Shown one piece after another: positions 7,302-16,672 of a stretch of DNA of 64,000 nucleotides (its first letter is position 1; every line of letters begins with the position of its first letter). Location: positions 1,922,001 through 1,986,000 of the forward strand of contig OZ241336.1 of NCBI GenBank assembly GCA_965200115.1, written 5' to 3'. The notes beneath the pieces were generated by a model. That model was not told the DNA's origin and searched no databases. It saw nothing but the letters and a program-made list of their open reading frames with translations. A program made the translations under genes and the position numbers. Origin of the DNA: JAPOUP01 sp026708635. GTDB lineage: Bacteria; Pseudomonadota; Alphaproteobacteria; Rhodobacterales; Rhodobacteraceae.

Positions 7302-8573
7302 ATGAGCAAAGAACGACTGAATCTCGCCGATCTGAAGGCCAAGAGCCCGAAGGATCTATTGGCGATGGCCGAGGAACTGGAGATCGAAAACGCGTCAACA
7401 ATGCGTAAAGGCGATATGATGTTCCAGATCCTTAAGGAACAGGCCGAGGATGGCTGGGAGATCGGTGGCGATGGTGTCCTCGAGGTTCTCCAGGATGGAT
7501 TTGGCTTTCTCAGATCTCCGGAAGCCAACTACCTGCCCGGACCCGACGACATCTACGTTTCCCCCGATATGATCAGGCAGCACAGTCTGCGCACCGGGGA
7601 TACGGTAGCGGGAATGATTCGGGCGCCGGAAGAGAACGAGCGCTACTTTGGATTGACCAAAGCCGAGGAAATCAACTTCGAGGAACCGGAACGGGCGCGC
7701 CACAAGGTTGCGTTCGACAATCTGACGCCGCTTTATCCGGACCAGCGCCTGAAGATGGAAATAGAGGACCCGACCATCAAGGATCGATCGGCCCGCGTTA
7801 TCGACCTCGTCGCGCCGATCGGAAAGGGCCAGCGCTGTCTTATAGTCGCGCCTCCAAGGACCGGAAAGACCGTGCTTCTACAGAATATCGCCCATTCCAT
7901 AGAGGCCAATCATCCAGAATGCTACCTGATCGTGTTACTGATCGACGAGCGTCCCGAGGAGGTCACGGACATGCAGAGATCCGTCAAGGGCGAGGTGATT
8001 TCCTCAACTTTCGACGAGCCGGCCACGCGGCACGTAGCCGTCAGCGACATGGTCATCGAAAAAGCCAAGCGACTTATTGAACACAGGCGGGACGTGGTGA
8101 TTCTTCTGGATTCCATCACACGTCTCGGAAGGGCCTTCAATACCGTGGTTCCGTCCTCAGGCAAGGTTCTTACCGGCGGAGTCGACGCAAATGCGCTACA
8201 GCGTCCGAAACGTTTCTTTGGCGCGGCGCGAAACATCGAGGAAGGCGGATCCCTGACGATTATCGCGACCGCCCTGATCGATACGGGCAGCAGGATGGAC
8301 GAGGTGATCTTCGAGGAGTTCAAGGGCACCGGCAATAGCGAGATCGTACTTGACCGAAAGGTTGCCGACAAACGGGTCTATCCATCAATAGACATCCTCA
8401 AGTCCGGGACGAGGAAAGAGGATCTTCTCGTCGGTCGATCGGACCTGCAGAAGACGTTCGTTCTTCGCCGCATTCTGAATCCAATGGGAACCACCGACGC
8501 GATCGAGTTTCTCCTGTCCAAGCTAAAGCAGACAAAGACGAATTCCGATTTCTTCGACTCGATGAACGCGTGA
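7302..8573 (+). CDS. rho: Transcription termination factor Rho
   Basis: A 423-residue hexameric RNA helicase that ends transcription at Rho-dependent sites. The N-terminal helical domain is followed by a cold-shock-like RNA-binding fold with DGFGFLR at 65-71. The Walker A motif lies in APPRTGKT (183-190), Walker B at about VVILLDSITR, and the R-loop region at GGVDANALQRPKRFFGAARN. Length is normal. The start has AAGGA eight bases upstream. The 7163-7301 region between the IS remnant and rho must hold its promoter. It begins the conserved run rho-mnmE-mnmG-rsmG-parA-parB. Confidence 0.97.
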   Translation: MSKERLNLADLKAKSPKDLLAMAEELEIENASTMRKGDMMFQILKEQAEDGWEIGGDGVLEVLQDGFGFLRSPEANYLPGPDDIYVSPDMIRQHSLRTGDTVAGMIRAPEENERYFGLTKAEEINFEEPERARHKVAFDNLTPLYPDQRLKMEIEDPTIKDRSARVIDLVAPIGKGQRCLIVAPPRTGKTVLLQNIAHSIEANHPECYLIVLLIDERPEEVTDMQRSVKGEVISSTFDEPATRHVAVSDMVIEKAKRLIEHRRDVVILLDSITRLGRAFNTVVPSSGKVLTGGVDANALQRPKRFFGAARNIEEGGSLTIIATALIDTGSRMDEVIFEEFKGTGNSEIVLDRKVADKRVYPSIDILKSGTRKEDLLVGRSDLQKTFVLRRILNPMGTTDAIEFLLSKLKQTKTNSDFFDSMNA

Positions 8574-8595
8574 GGCGCGCCGCCGGCCTGAAGTG

Positions 8596-9891
8596 ATGGA
8601 TACAATCTATGCGCAGGCCTCCGCACGGGGCAAGGCTGGCGTGGCGGTCATCAGGGTGTCAGGTTCGCGTGCCCTTGAGGCGGGTCGGTGCCTGGCCGGA
8701 TCTTTGCCGAACTGGAGAACGGCTGGCGTTCGCGTTCTGCGGGGTTCCGATGGCGGTATCCTGGACGAGGCCCTTGTGCTGGCCTTCAAAGAGGGTGCCA
8801 GCTTTACGGGTGAGAATGTAGTTGAATTTCATATACATAGCGGTACGGCAACCTCTGCCGCCGTTTTACGGGCGCTTGGCGAACTCGAGGGTCTCCGGCC
8901 CGCGGAGCCCGGCGAATTCACCCGTCGGGCGCTGGAGAACGATCGTCTGGATCTGTCACAGGTGGAAGGACTTGCCGACCTGATTGAGGCGGAAACGGAG
9001 GCACAGCGTCGGCAGGCGATGGGTGTCTATTCGGGACAGCTGGGCAACGTGGTCCAGGCCTGGCGAAACCAACTGCTCCGCGCGGCGGCTCTTACGACAG
9101 CGATGATCGATTTCGCCGACCAGGACATCCCGGAAGATGTCTTTCCCGAGGTCATGCAAATTCTGGGATCGCTCCGGAAGGATCTGGAAAAGGAGATCGC
9201 GGGCGCTTCGGTCGCCGAGAGACTCCGTGGTGGATTCGAGGTCGCGATCGTCGGCGCGCCAAATGTCGGGAAATCGACTCTGCTTAACTGCCTGGCGGGA
9301 CGTGAGGCGGCGATCACCTCCGAACTGGCCGGAACGACGCGGGACGTGATCGAAGTTCATATGGACCTTGGTGGATTGCCCGTCACGTTCCTTGATACGG
9401 CTGGCCTCAGGCAAGGTGGCGACAGGATCGAAAGGATTGGAATCGAGCGGTCGAGGGAGCGCGCCGCTCGGGCCGACCTCCGGGTGTTCCTTACCGAGGA
9501 CGGAGAAGTCGACGGGTCCATCGGTGACTCCCTGGCCAGGGCGAGCGACATAACCGTCGGCGGTAAAGCTGACGTTAACCGGCGGCCGGACGGCGTATCC
9601 GGCCTGACCGGTAAGGGAGTCGACGAACTCATCGCCAGGATTTCGGGTGTTCTCGAAACCAGAATCTCCGGCATCGGAAACGCGGTGAGGGAAAGGCACC
9701 GCATCTCGCTTCGGACGGCCCTGACCTGCATCGAGACCGCGCTCGCCGAGATCTCCCCTGGACCGGCGCGCGTTGAGATAGTGGCGGAGGAGATCGGGAA
9801 AGCGATACGAGCGCTCGATTCCGTTGTTGGCAGAACGGGTGTTGAGGATATACTGGAGGAGATATTCTCGCGGTTCTGTATCGGTAAGTGA
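8596..9891 (+). CDS. mnmE: tRNA uridine-5-carboxymethylaminomethyl modification GTPase MnmE
   Basis: Works with MnmG to place a carboxymethylaminomethyl group on the wobble uridine of certain tRNAs. The N-terminal folate-binding domain begins DTIYAQASARGKAGVAVIRVSG. The G domain has GAPNVGKST (near residue 220), EIAGTTRD-type switch ELAGTTRDV and DTAGLR. The protein ends in the invariant FCIGK, whose cysteine is conserved. It is 431 residues, slightly shorter than the usual 450. A GTG at 8593 directly precedes the ATG I chose at 8596. Only 22 bases separate it from rho, and mnmG starts five bases after its stop. Confidence 0.96.
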   Translation: MDTIYAQASARGKAGVAVIRVSGSRALEAGRCLAGSLPNWRTAGVRVLRGSDGGILDEALVLAFKEGASFTGENVVEFHIHSGTATSAAVLRALGELEGLRPAEPGEFTRRALENDRLDLSQVEGLADLIEAETEAQRRQAMGVYSGQLGNVVQAWRNQLLRAAALTTAMIDFADQDIPEDVFPEVMQILGSLRKDLEKEIAGASVAERLRGGFEVAIVGAPNVGKSTLLNCLAGREAAITSELAGTTRDVIEVHMDLGGLPVTFLDTAGLRQGGDRIERIGIERSRERAARADLRVFLTEDGEVDGSIGDSLARASDITVGGKADVNRRPDGVSGLTGKGVDELIARISGVLETRISGIGNAVRERHRISLRTALTCIETALAEISPGPARVEIVAEEIGKAIRALDSVVGRTGVEDILEEIFSRFCIGK

Positions 9892-9895
9892 GGGA

Positions 9896-11773
9896 ATGTT
9901 TCACGTGAAACACCGTCAGTTCGATGTAATCGTGGTCGGTGGCGGCCATGCCGGGGTGGAGGCGGCCCATGCGGCGCACAGACTTGGCGCACGGACCGCC
10001 CTGGTCACGATTGATCCGGCCAATGTCGGTGTCATGTCATGCAATCCGGCGATCGGCGGGTTGGGAAAGGGACATCTTGTCCGCGAGATCGACGCGCTTG
10101 ACGGTGTCATGGGAGTCGCGGCCGATAGGGCGGGTATCCAGTTCAGACTTCTCAACCGGCGCAAAGGTCCCGCAGTCCAGGGACCGAGAGCGCAGGAGGA
10201 CCGCGCCCTTTACGGCAAGGCGGTTTCGGAAGCCGTCGCGTCGGCGTCCAATATCGAGCCGGTTTTCGGCGAGGTTGTCGATCTCGCCGTCCGAGGCGGA
10301 AGTGTCGAGGGCGTTTTACTCAATGGCGGTCTGGAGCTTCGGGCGGCATCTGTCGTACTTTCGGCCGGAACCTTCCTGCGCGGCGTAATTCACATCGGTG
10401 ACGTCCGGCGCCAGGGTGGACGATGGGGTGACCGACCCGCCACCCGCCTGGCGGAGCGGCTGGACTCGTTTGGCCTTGACGTCGGGCGTCTCAAAACGGG
10501 AACCCCTCCGCGGCTGGATCGCCGAACGATTGACTGGTCCCGGATTGAAATGCAGCCGGGCGACGAGGAGCCCTCACTGTTCTCGTTTCTGTCCCGGCGT
10601 CCGACGGCTCCCCAGATCGCGTGCGGAATAACGCACACCAACGCGCAGACCCATGAGATCATTCGAAAGAATCTTGATCGATCGGCAATCTACGGTGGCC
10701 ACATCGAAGGCCGGGGCCCGAGATACTGTCCCTCGGTGGAGGACAAGGTGGTGAGGTTTCCGGACAAGGAGTCCCATCAGATTTTTCTCGAACCGGAGGG
10801 AATTGACAGCGAGACCATATATCCGAACGGAATTTCCACCTCGCTACCCGCGGATATTCAGGAAGCCTACGTGACTTCGATCCGTGGCCTCGAGAGCGCC
10901 CGGATCCTCCAGCCAGGCTACGCCATCGAATACGACTACATGGATCCACGGTCCCTGAAGCCGACGCTTGAGCTCAGGGGCGTGCGCGGGTTGTTTCTCG
11001 CGGGCCAGATCAATGGAACGACCGGCTACGAGGAGGCGGCGGCCCAGGGTCTGGTGGCTGGCATCAACGCCGCGCTGGGGGCCCGGGATATGGAGCCGGC
11101 GCTCTTTCCGCGCACGAGCTCATATATTGGAGTCCTGATTGACGATCTTATCACGCAGGGTGTCAGCGAGCCGTATCGTATGTTCACGTCCCGGGCGGAG
11201 TACCGGCTGTCGCTTCGCGCCGACAACGCGGACCAGCGGCTAACGCCGCTCGGTGAGACTGTCGGATGCGTCGGCGCCGGACGGCTGGAGGCGTTCAGGA
11301 AGAAAATGGATCGTATCGAGCGCTGCAGGAACGCGCTGACGGCGCGCGCGTATTCGCCTAAGGAGCTAGTCGATGCGGGCTTCAGGGTCAGGGAGGACGG
11401 AAAGCGAAGAACCTGTATGGATCTGCTTTCGTTCCCGAGCGTGTCCTACAGCGATCTTGTCGTCCTTGATCCGTTTCTTGAGGGATTCAGCCGTTCCACC
11501 CGGCGGCAGGTCGAACGCGACGCGCTCTACTCCAGTTACATTGACCGGCAGAAACGGGAAATCGCGTCCCTTTCACGCGACGAGGCGCTGGAAATTCCGC
11601 CTGACTTCGACTTTGGCGGTATTTCGGGCATTTCGAACGAGATAAAGGAGAAACTCCGTCGTATCCAGCCCGTGTCGCTCGGGCAGGCATCCCGGATCGA
11701 GGGAATGACTCCGGCGGCCCTGACGCTCATTCTGGTGGGGATCCGGCAGATCAATGGACGGAAATCCGCGTGA
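9896..11773 (+). CDS. mnmG: tRNA uridine modification enzyme MnmG (GidA)
   Basis: FAD-dependent partner of MnmE, 625 residues. It begins MFHVKH, a start seen in many alphaproteobacteria because a parS site overlaps it. The dinucleotide-binding GGGHAGVEAA is at 15-24, the family signature GPRAQEDRALY follows, and CPSVEDKVVRF is in the middle. The reading frame is open upstream to 9824 inside mnmE, but MFHVKH is the expected start. The stop overlaps the rsmG GTG start (GTGA), so the two are translationally coupled. Confidence 0.97.
   Translation: MFHVKHRQFDVIVVGGGHAGVEAAHAAHRLGARTALVTIDPANVGVMSCNPAIGGLGKGHLVREIDALDGVMGVAADRAGIQFRLLNRRKGPAVQGPRAQEDRALYGKAVSEAVASASNIEPVFGEVVDLAVRGGSVEGVLLNGGLELRAASVVLSAGTFLRGVIHIGDVRRQGGRWGDRPATRLAERLDSFGLDVGRLKTGTPPRLDRRTIDWSRIEMQPGDEEPSLFSFLSRRPTAPQIACGITHTNAQTHEIIRKNLDRSAIYGGHIEGRGPRYCPSVEDKVVRFPDKESHQIFLEPEGIDSETIYPNGISTSLPADIQEAYVTSIRGLESARILQPGYAIEYDYMDPRSLKPTLELRGVRGLFLAGQINGTTGYEEAAAQGLVAGINAALGARDMEPALFPRTSSYIGVLIDDLITQGVSEPYRMFTSRAEYRLSLRADNADQRLTPLGETVGCVGAGRLEAFRKKMDRIERCRNALTARAYSPKELVDAGFRVREDGKRRTCMDLLSFPSVSYSDLVVLDPFLEGFSRSTRRQVERDALYSSYIDRQKREIASLSRDEALEIPPDFDFGGISGISNEIKEKLRRIQPVSLGQASRIEGMTPAALTLILVGIRQINGRKSA
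9897..9912. promoter_or_regulatory. parS: parS centromere-like site 1
   Basis: The 16-base palindrome TGTTTCACGTGAAACA is a perfect match to the consensus parS bound by ParB. It overlaps the mnmG start codon and encodes part of its MFHVKH N-terminus. ParB encoded at 13210-14103 would load here and spread, and ParA would move the complex at segregation. Confidence 0.95.
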
Positions 11774-12402
11774 GGAATTCGGCCGGAATCAAGGAGTTCC
11801 GAAAGAGGTTCAATGTTTCACGTGAAACAATGGACCGACTGCGTCTCTATGATGATCTTCTGAGGAAATGGAACCCGGCGATCAACCTGGTTTCCGCAGC
11901 GACCCTGCCGAATTTATGGAACCGTCATTTCACCGACTCCGCGCAGGCATACTTCATTGCGGCGCGGGATTCCGGTCATTGGACCGATCTCGGCTCCGGG
12001 GGTGGCTTTCCGGGAGCGGTCGTCGCGATCCTCGCCCTGGAGTTCTCACCCCGGCTTCGTGTGACCTGCATTGACAGTGACGTCCGAAAATGCGAATTCA
12101 TCCGCACCCTTTCCCGAAACCTTGAAATCCCGATCGCCGTGCATTCGCGGAGAATCGAGGATGTCCCGCCGCAGAACGCCGGGTGTGTATCCGCGCGGGC
12201 CCTGGCGCCGCTGCCGCGGCTTCTTGGCCTCGTCCATCGCCATATTTCGGAAACGGGCATCGCCGTGCTCCATAAGGGCGCACGCGCTTCCGCGGAAATC
12301 GAGGCGGCTCTCGGACTCTGGCGCTTCGGGGTCGAGCGTCATCCCAGTATTTCGAGTCCGGAATCTTTCATACTTCGGATAAGGGGTCTCGACATTGGCT
12401 GA
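11770..12402 (+). CDS. rsmG: 16S rRNA (guanine-527-N7)-methyltransferase RsmG
   Basis: Methylates G527 of 16S rRNA using S-adenosylmethionine; 210 residues, normal length. The SAM-binding loop is DLGSGGGFPG at 73-82, followed by IDSDVRKCEFIR. The sequence RFNVSRET at 13-20 is encoded partly by a parS site. Translation starts at GTG 11770, overlapping the mnmG stop. Its own stop overlaps the parA TTG start. Confidence 0.95.
   Translation: MRNSAGIKEFRKRFNVSRETMDRLRLYDDLLRKWNPAINLVSAATLPNLWNRHFTDSAQAYFIAARDSGHWTDLGSGGGFPGAVVAILALEFSPRLRVTCIDSDVRKCEFIRTLSRNLEIPIAVHSRRIEDVPPQNAGCVSARALAPLPRLLGLVHRHISETGIAVLHKGARASAEIEAALGLWRFGVERHPSISSPESFILRIRGLDIG
11814..11829. promoter_or_regulatory. parS: parS centromere-like site 2
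   Basis: A second perfect TGTTTCACGTGAAACA, inside rsmG and 1.9 kb from the first. Two exact sites within 2 kb of parAB mark this as the partition-complex region of the chromosome, normally close to the replication origin. Confidence 0.95.
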
Positions 12403-13207
12403 CCGGGCGTCCCAAAGACCGAAAATCATTGCCCTTGCCAACCAAAAGGGCGGCGTTGGGAAGACAACGACCGCAATCAATCTTGGCGCGGCGCTGGCGG
12501 AAACCGGTCACGGGATCCTTCTTGTTGACATAGATCCGCAGGGAAACGCCTCGACCGGCCTTGGATTATATTCGGAAAACCGAAATCTTACAAGTTACGA
12601 TCTCCTTATGGAAGGTCTGCCAGTCCGGGATGTCGTCCACGGCACCGGGGTAAGCGGGCTCTCTGTCATTCCGGCGACGACTGACCTCAGTTCCGCCGAT
12701 CTTGACCTCAGCGCGAAAAAGGATCGAAGTGTCCTGCTTCGCCATGCGCTGCGGCGGGCGGAGATGAACGATGCCGGCTATGATTTCGTATTGATCGACT
12801 GTCCTCCGTCGTTGGGCCTGTTGACGGTAAACGGGCTCGTTGCGGCGGATTCGGTACTTGTTCCGCTGCAATCCGAATTCTACGCTCTGGAAGGTCTGTC
12901 CCAGTTCCTTCTTACGGTTCGGGAGATTCGCGGTTCCGCCAATCCGGATCTGAGAATCGAAGGCGTATTGATGACAATGGTTGACAGGCGTAACAGACTG
13001 TCACGGCAGGTGGAGGCCGACGCGCGCGAGAATCTCGGTGAGATCGTGTTCAGGACCGTGATTCCAAGAAACGTCCGTCTTGGTGAAGCGCCATCACACG
13101 CCATTCCGGTACTGGAATATGATCCGGGCTCCAGGGGAAGCGAGGCCTATAGGGCGCTTGCATCGGAGCTGGCGACACGGAACCGGCAATCCTCACGGGG
13201 AAGATAA
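12395..13207 (+). CDS. parA: Chromosome partitioning ATPase ParA
   Basis: A 270-residue Walker-type ATPase that binds DNA non-specifically and pulls ParB-parS complexes apart. The deviant Walker A motif is KGGVGKTTT at 18-26, with DIDPQGNAS following and FVLIDCPPSLGLL as Walker B. The likely start is TTG 12395, which overlaps the rsmG stop by eight bases and gives the standard N-terminal length. parB follows after two bases. Confidence 0.96.
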   Translation: MADRASQRPKIIALANQKGGVGKTTTAINLGAALAETGHGILLVDIDPQGNASTGLGLYSENRNLTSYDLLMEGLPVRDVVHGTGVSGLSVIPATTDLSSADLDLSAKKDRSVLLRHALRRAEMNDAGYDFVLIDCPPSLGLLTVNGLVAADSVLVPLQSEFYALEGLSQFLLTVREIRGSANPDLRIEGVLMTMVDRRNRLSRQVEADARENLGEIVFRTVIPRNVRLGEAPSHAIPVLEYDPGSRGSEAYRALASELATRNRQSSRGR

Positions 13208-13209
13208 CC

Positions 13210-14103
13210 ATGGAAGATAGAAAACCTGGAATTACGGGACTCAACCCAAATCGTGGTCTGAAGGCGCTGATGGCCGATACAGGCTCACGTGAACCGCTTC
13301 GGCAACTGGCCGAGGCTCAGGTGATTCCGGTTGAGCGGCTGGGGCCTAACCCCAAGCAGCCGAGAAAGAATTTCGACCAGAGCGAGCTTGAGCAACTGGC
13401 GGCTTCGATCCGGGAAAAGGGTGTCATTCAGCCACTGATCGTGCGTCCCGATCCGAAAGATGGGGACATGTACCAGATCGTTGCGGGTGAACGCCGTTGG
13501 CGGGCCGCGCAGCTTGCAAGGCTACATGAAGTTCCCGTGCTGGTACGCCGTTACAGCGATAAGGAAACGCTTGAAATCGGAATCATCGAGAACATTCACC
13601 GCACCGCGCTCAATCCGATCGAGGAAGCGGCAGGATACCAGCAACTCATTGATGAATTTGGATTTACCCAGGATTTGGCGGCCGCTGCCCTCGGCAGGAG
13701 CCGCAGCCATGTCGCCAACATGCTACGATTGCTCAACCTGCCCGCGTCCGTCAGGCAACTGGTGCTCAAGGGCGATCTCTCGGCGGGCCACGCCCGCGCA
13801 TTGGTGACGGCGGGCGACCCGGAGGCTTTGGCCCGAACCGTCGTGCGCAGGGGCCTTTCCGTTCGCGATACCGAAAAACTTGTCAGAAACGCCGAAAGTA
13901 AACGTTCGTCAGGCGGACGTAAACCAGCCGAGAAAGACGCTGACACGGTTGGACTGGAGGGTGACCTATCGGCGGCCCTGAGCATGAAGGTGACAATCAC
14001 GCACGGGGCGAACGGCGAGTCCGGTCAGGTCACGGTCGCGTATGGCACGTTGGAGGATCTCGACCGGCTGTGCTCCCTGCTCTCGTCGGTTCGGCAAGAA
14101 TGA
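13210..14103 (+). CDS. parB: Chromosome partitioning protein ParB
   Basis: CTP-dependent DNA clamp that binds parS, 297 residues. The N-terminal CTPase fold contains GERRWRA at 93-99. A helix-turn-helix near 145-175 (LAAALGRSRSHVANMLRLLNLP) contacts parS. A lysine- and serine-rich linker leads to the C-terminal dimer domain. Its stop directly abuts the convergent hemW stop at 14104, leaving no room for a separate terminator. Confidence 0.96.
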   Translation: MEDRKPGITGLNPNRGLKALMADTGSREPLRQLAEAQVIPVERLGPNPKQPRKNFDQSELEQLAASIREKGVIQPLIVRPDPKDGDMYQIVAGERRWRAAQLARLHEVPVLVRRYSDKETLEIGIIENIHRTALNPIEEAAGYQQLIDEFGFTQDLAAAALGRSRSHVANMLRLLNLPASVRQLVLKGDLSAGHARALVTAGDPEALARTVVRRGLSVRDTEKLVRNAESKRSSGGRKPAEKDADTVGLEGDLSAALSMKVTITHGANGESGQVTVAYGTLEDLDRLCSLLSSVRQE

Positions 14104-15261
14104 TCAGTCGGGTCCGTTCAGAAGCGCGGCTACAACGGAATCGAGAATTCGTCGACCGGACCGGGTCGCGCGCACCCTGCCGCCATTCGAGCTGAGTAAT
14201 CCTTTGTCGGTTAAGATATTGATATTATGAATGTAATCATCCCCTTTACATAACCTGTCCAAATCCATTCCTTCGGTGAGGCGCAGTCCCATCATCAGCG
14301 CCTCCACGTCCCTCTCCCTATCGGTCAGCGGATTGAGAACGGAGTCTCCGCCGAGTCCGCTTTCGACCCTCTCAAGCCATTTCTCCGGCGACAGAGGGGT
14401 GGCCGTAGCGTATCTCCGGCCTTCGTATGTGAGTCGGCCATGGGCACCGGGTCCGATGCCCGCGTAATCTCCCGATCTCCAGTAGATCAGGTTATGGCGT
14501 GATTCGAAGTTCGGTCTGGCGTGATTGGAAATCTCGTAGGCCGGGAGACCGGCCTCGTCGCATAACCGCTGGGTTGCGACGAATAGGTCGGCCGAAAGAT
14601 CCTCGTCCGGCAGTCCGGGCAGGAGTCCCCGCGCGAGCCTCTCACCGAACGCCGTTCCCGGCTCGATCGTTAGCTGGTAGAGCGAGAGGTGGTCAGGTTT
14701 CAACGCCAATGCCCGTTCCAGTTCGGCTTCCCAGTTTCCCAATGCCTGGCGCTGGCGCCCGTAAATCAGGTCAAAGCTAACCCGATCAAAAATACGGCGG
14801 GCGGTTGAGACGGCGGTCAGGGCGTCTTCAGCGCCATGCGTGCGGCCAAGTGCCTTGAGGTCGCTGTCGACGAGAGCCTGAACCCCTATTGAAACCCGGT
14901 TGACGCCGGCTTCGCGGTAACCCTCGAAACGACCGGCTTCCGCGGATGTGGGATTGGCTTCCAGCGTCACTTCCATATCACCGGCCGTTGACCAGGTCAT
15001 GGTGGCCGCGTCGATGAGGGCTTCGACATGTGAGACGTCCATAAGGCTGGGAGTGCCCCCGCCAAAGTAAACGGAACCGAGAATCCTGTCGCCCGTGACG
15101 GCTCCCAGACGCTTGATCTCGGCCAGGTAGGCCCGCTTCCAGCGATCCTGGTCAATTCTGGTTGAAGAGTGGGAGTTGAAGTCACAATACGGACATTTCG
15201 CGGCGCAGAATGGCCAATGAACATAAAGGCCGAAACCGGCCGTCTTCCAGATCTCAGGCAA
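14104..15261 (-). CDS. hemW: Radical SAM heme chaperone HemW (HemN-like)
   Basis: A 385-residue radical SAM protein. The iron-sulfur motif is CAAKCPYC (C19, C23, C26), and GGGTPSL follows in the SAM-binding part. It carries only three cysteines in the cluster loop, as in HemW, so it is more likely a heme-transfer chaperone than the coproporphyrinogen dehydrogenase HemN; this follows the family pattern. The start appears to be TTG at 15261, overlapping the end of rdgB by eight bases, so the two are coupled. Confidence 0.9.
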   Translation of the reverse strand: MPEIWKTAGFGLYVHWPFCAAKCPYCDFNSHSSTRIDQDRWKRAYLAEIKRLGAVTGDRILGSVYFGGGTPSLMDVSHVEALIDAATMTWSTAGDMEVTLEANPTSAEAGRFEGYREAGVNRVSIGVQALVDSDLKALGRTHGAEDALTAVSTARRIFDRVSFDLIYGRQRQALGNWEAELERALALKPDHLSLYQLTIEPGTAFGERLARGLLPGLPDEDLSADLFVATQRLCDEAGLPAYEISNHARPNFESRHNLIYWRSGDYAGIGPGAHGRLTYEGRRYATATPLSPEKWLERVESGLGGDSVLNPLTDRERDVEALMMGLRLTEGMDLDRLCKGDDYIHNINILTDKGLLSSNGGRVRATRSGRRILDSVVAALLNGPD

Positions 15262-15862
15262 CGCAGCCGGTGACCAGCATCGCGAAGGCCCTGGCCCGAT
15301 GGCTCATGCGGCGCTTTCTCTGCGGGTCCATCTCGCCGAACGTGTCGGTTTCGCCGTCAGGAAGAAAAACCGGATCGAAGCCGAATCCAAGATCGCCGCG
15401 CATTGGCCAGACGACCTGACCATCGACGGTACCCTCAAATATCTCGTCATGACCGTCAGGCCAGGCGAGGCAGAGGGCGCATCTGAAACGAGCCGTTCTG
15501 GGTCGTGGTGCATCTCGTCTCTCGAGAAGTTGGTTGACCCGCTCCATCGCCTTCGTGAAATCCCGTCCGTCGCTGGTTGCGGCCCAGTCGGCGGTATGGA
15601 CCCCGGGCGCTCCGTCCAGCGCGTCGATGGCGATGCCGCTGTCATCGGACAGCGCCGGCGCTCCGGTTTCGCGGGCCGCGAAATGCGCCTTTATCCGGGC
15701 GTTGCCAATGAAAGTGGAAGAGGTCTCCGCGGGCCCGACCAGACCGAACTCACCGACCGAACGGACAGCGATGCCGAACGGTTCCAGCAACTCGTGGAAC
15801 TCGCGGAGCTTTCCCTCGTTGTGCGAGGCGATGACCAATGTTCCACCGTCGAGCCGGCGCAT
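15254..15862 (-). CDS. rdgB: Non-canonical purine NTP pyrophosphatase RdgB
   Basis: A 202-residue house-cleaning enzyme that hydrolyses dITP and XTP to monophosphates. The ASHNEGKLREF substrate loop is at 12-22, LSDDSGIAIDALDGAPG in the middle and FGFDPVF near 150. Length is normal. It lies between rph, one base upstream, and hemW, which it overlaps, and all three form one transcript on the minus strand. Confidence 0.95.
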   Translation of the reverse strand: MRRLDGGTLVIASHNEGKLREFHELLEPFGIAVRSVGEFGLVGPAETSSTFIGNARIKAHFAARETGAPALSDDSGIAIDALDGAPGVHTADWAATSDGRDFTKAMERVNQLLERRDAPRPRTARFRCALCLAWPDGHDEIFEGTVDGQVVWPMRGDLGFGFDPVFLPDGETDTFGEMDPQRKRRMSHRARAFAMLVTGCVA

Positions 15863-15863
15863 G

Positions 15864-16592
15864 TCAGGACAGGGCGGATTTCTGTGCGGTTACCAGTTCA
15901 GCGATGCCTTTTCTGGCGAGTTGCGTGAGCGATGACATCTCGTCGGACGAAAATGTCGATCTTTCCGCGGACATCTGGATCTCGATGAGCTGTCCGCGAC
16001 CGGTCATCACGAAGTTTCCGTCAACACCGGCCTCGCTGTCCTCGGCATAGTCCAGATCCAGCACCTGCTGGCCGCCGTAGAGCCCGACGCTGACGCCGGC
16101 GACATGGTCGGTCATTGGATCCATGGAGATATCGCCCGCCTTGATCAGCCTGTTGACCGCGAGTCGCAGCGATACCCAGCCTCCGGTGATCGCCGCGCAA
16201 CGAGTGCCGCCGTCCGCCTGGATCACGTCGCAGTCAAGGGTGATCTGGCGCTCGCCCAGGGCCGCAAAATCTACGTCCGCCCGTAGCGCCCGCCCGATCA
16301 ACCGCTGGATTTCCTGCGTACGCCCACCCTGTCCTGACTTCGCTTCCCGCCGGCTCCGAGCGTTCGTGGCCCTGGGCAGCATTCCGTATTCCGCGGTCAC
16401 CCAGCCCAGGCCGGTGTTTCTTCGAAACGGTGGAACCCGCTCTTCCAGTGTGGCGGTACATATCACCCTGGTGGCGCCAACGCTGATCATGCATGATCCT
16501 TCGGCGTGTCGGACCGTATCCGGTTCGATCACCACCGGGCGCATTTCATCCAGATTCCTGCCAGAGGGTCGCATCTCGTCCCTTCCATTCAT
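15864..16592 (-). CDS. rph: Ribonuclease PH
   Basis: Phosphorolytic 3' exoribonuclease that trims tRNA precursors; 242 residues from the first ATG. Key stretches are EGSCMISVG near 32, RATNARSRREAKSGQGGRTQE-type RNA-binding loop (about 75-95), QADGGTRCAAITGG and DLDYAEDSEAGVDGNFVM near the phosphate site. An internal ATG six codons in is an equally good start. It faces hrcA across an 80-base intergenic region where both promoters must lie. Confidence 0.95.
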   Translation of the reverse strand: MNGRDEMRPSGRNLDEMRPVVIEPDTVRHAEGSCMISVGATRVICTATLEERVPPFRRNTGLGWVTAEYGMLPRATNARSRREAKSGQGGRTQEIQRLIGRALRADVDFAALGERQITLDCDVIQADGGTRCAAITGGWVSLRLAVNRLIKAGDISMDPMTDHVAGVSVGLYGGQQVLDLDYAEDSEAGVDGNFVMTGRGQLIEIQMSAERSTFSSDEMSSLTQLARKGIAELVTAQKSALS

Positions 16593-16672
16593 GTTTCGGC
16601 TGCCTTAACTGTGGGCAGGTTTGGAAGGCAACCCCGATTGATGCCGAAAGGGGGCCGCTTTCGGAGACTGTC

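Noticed and set aside
16593..16672. Expected CIRCE element upstream of hrcA
   Set aside because: No TTAGCACTC or its inverted partner is present in the rph-hrcA gap, so no HrcA operator is annotated here.
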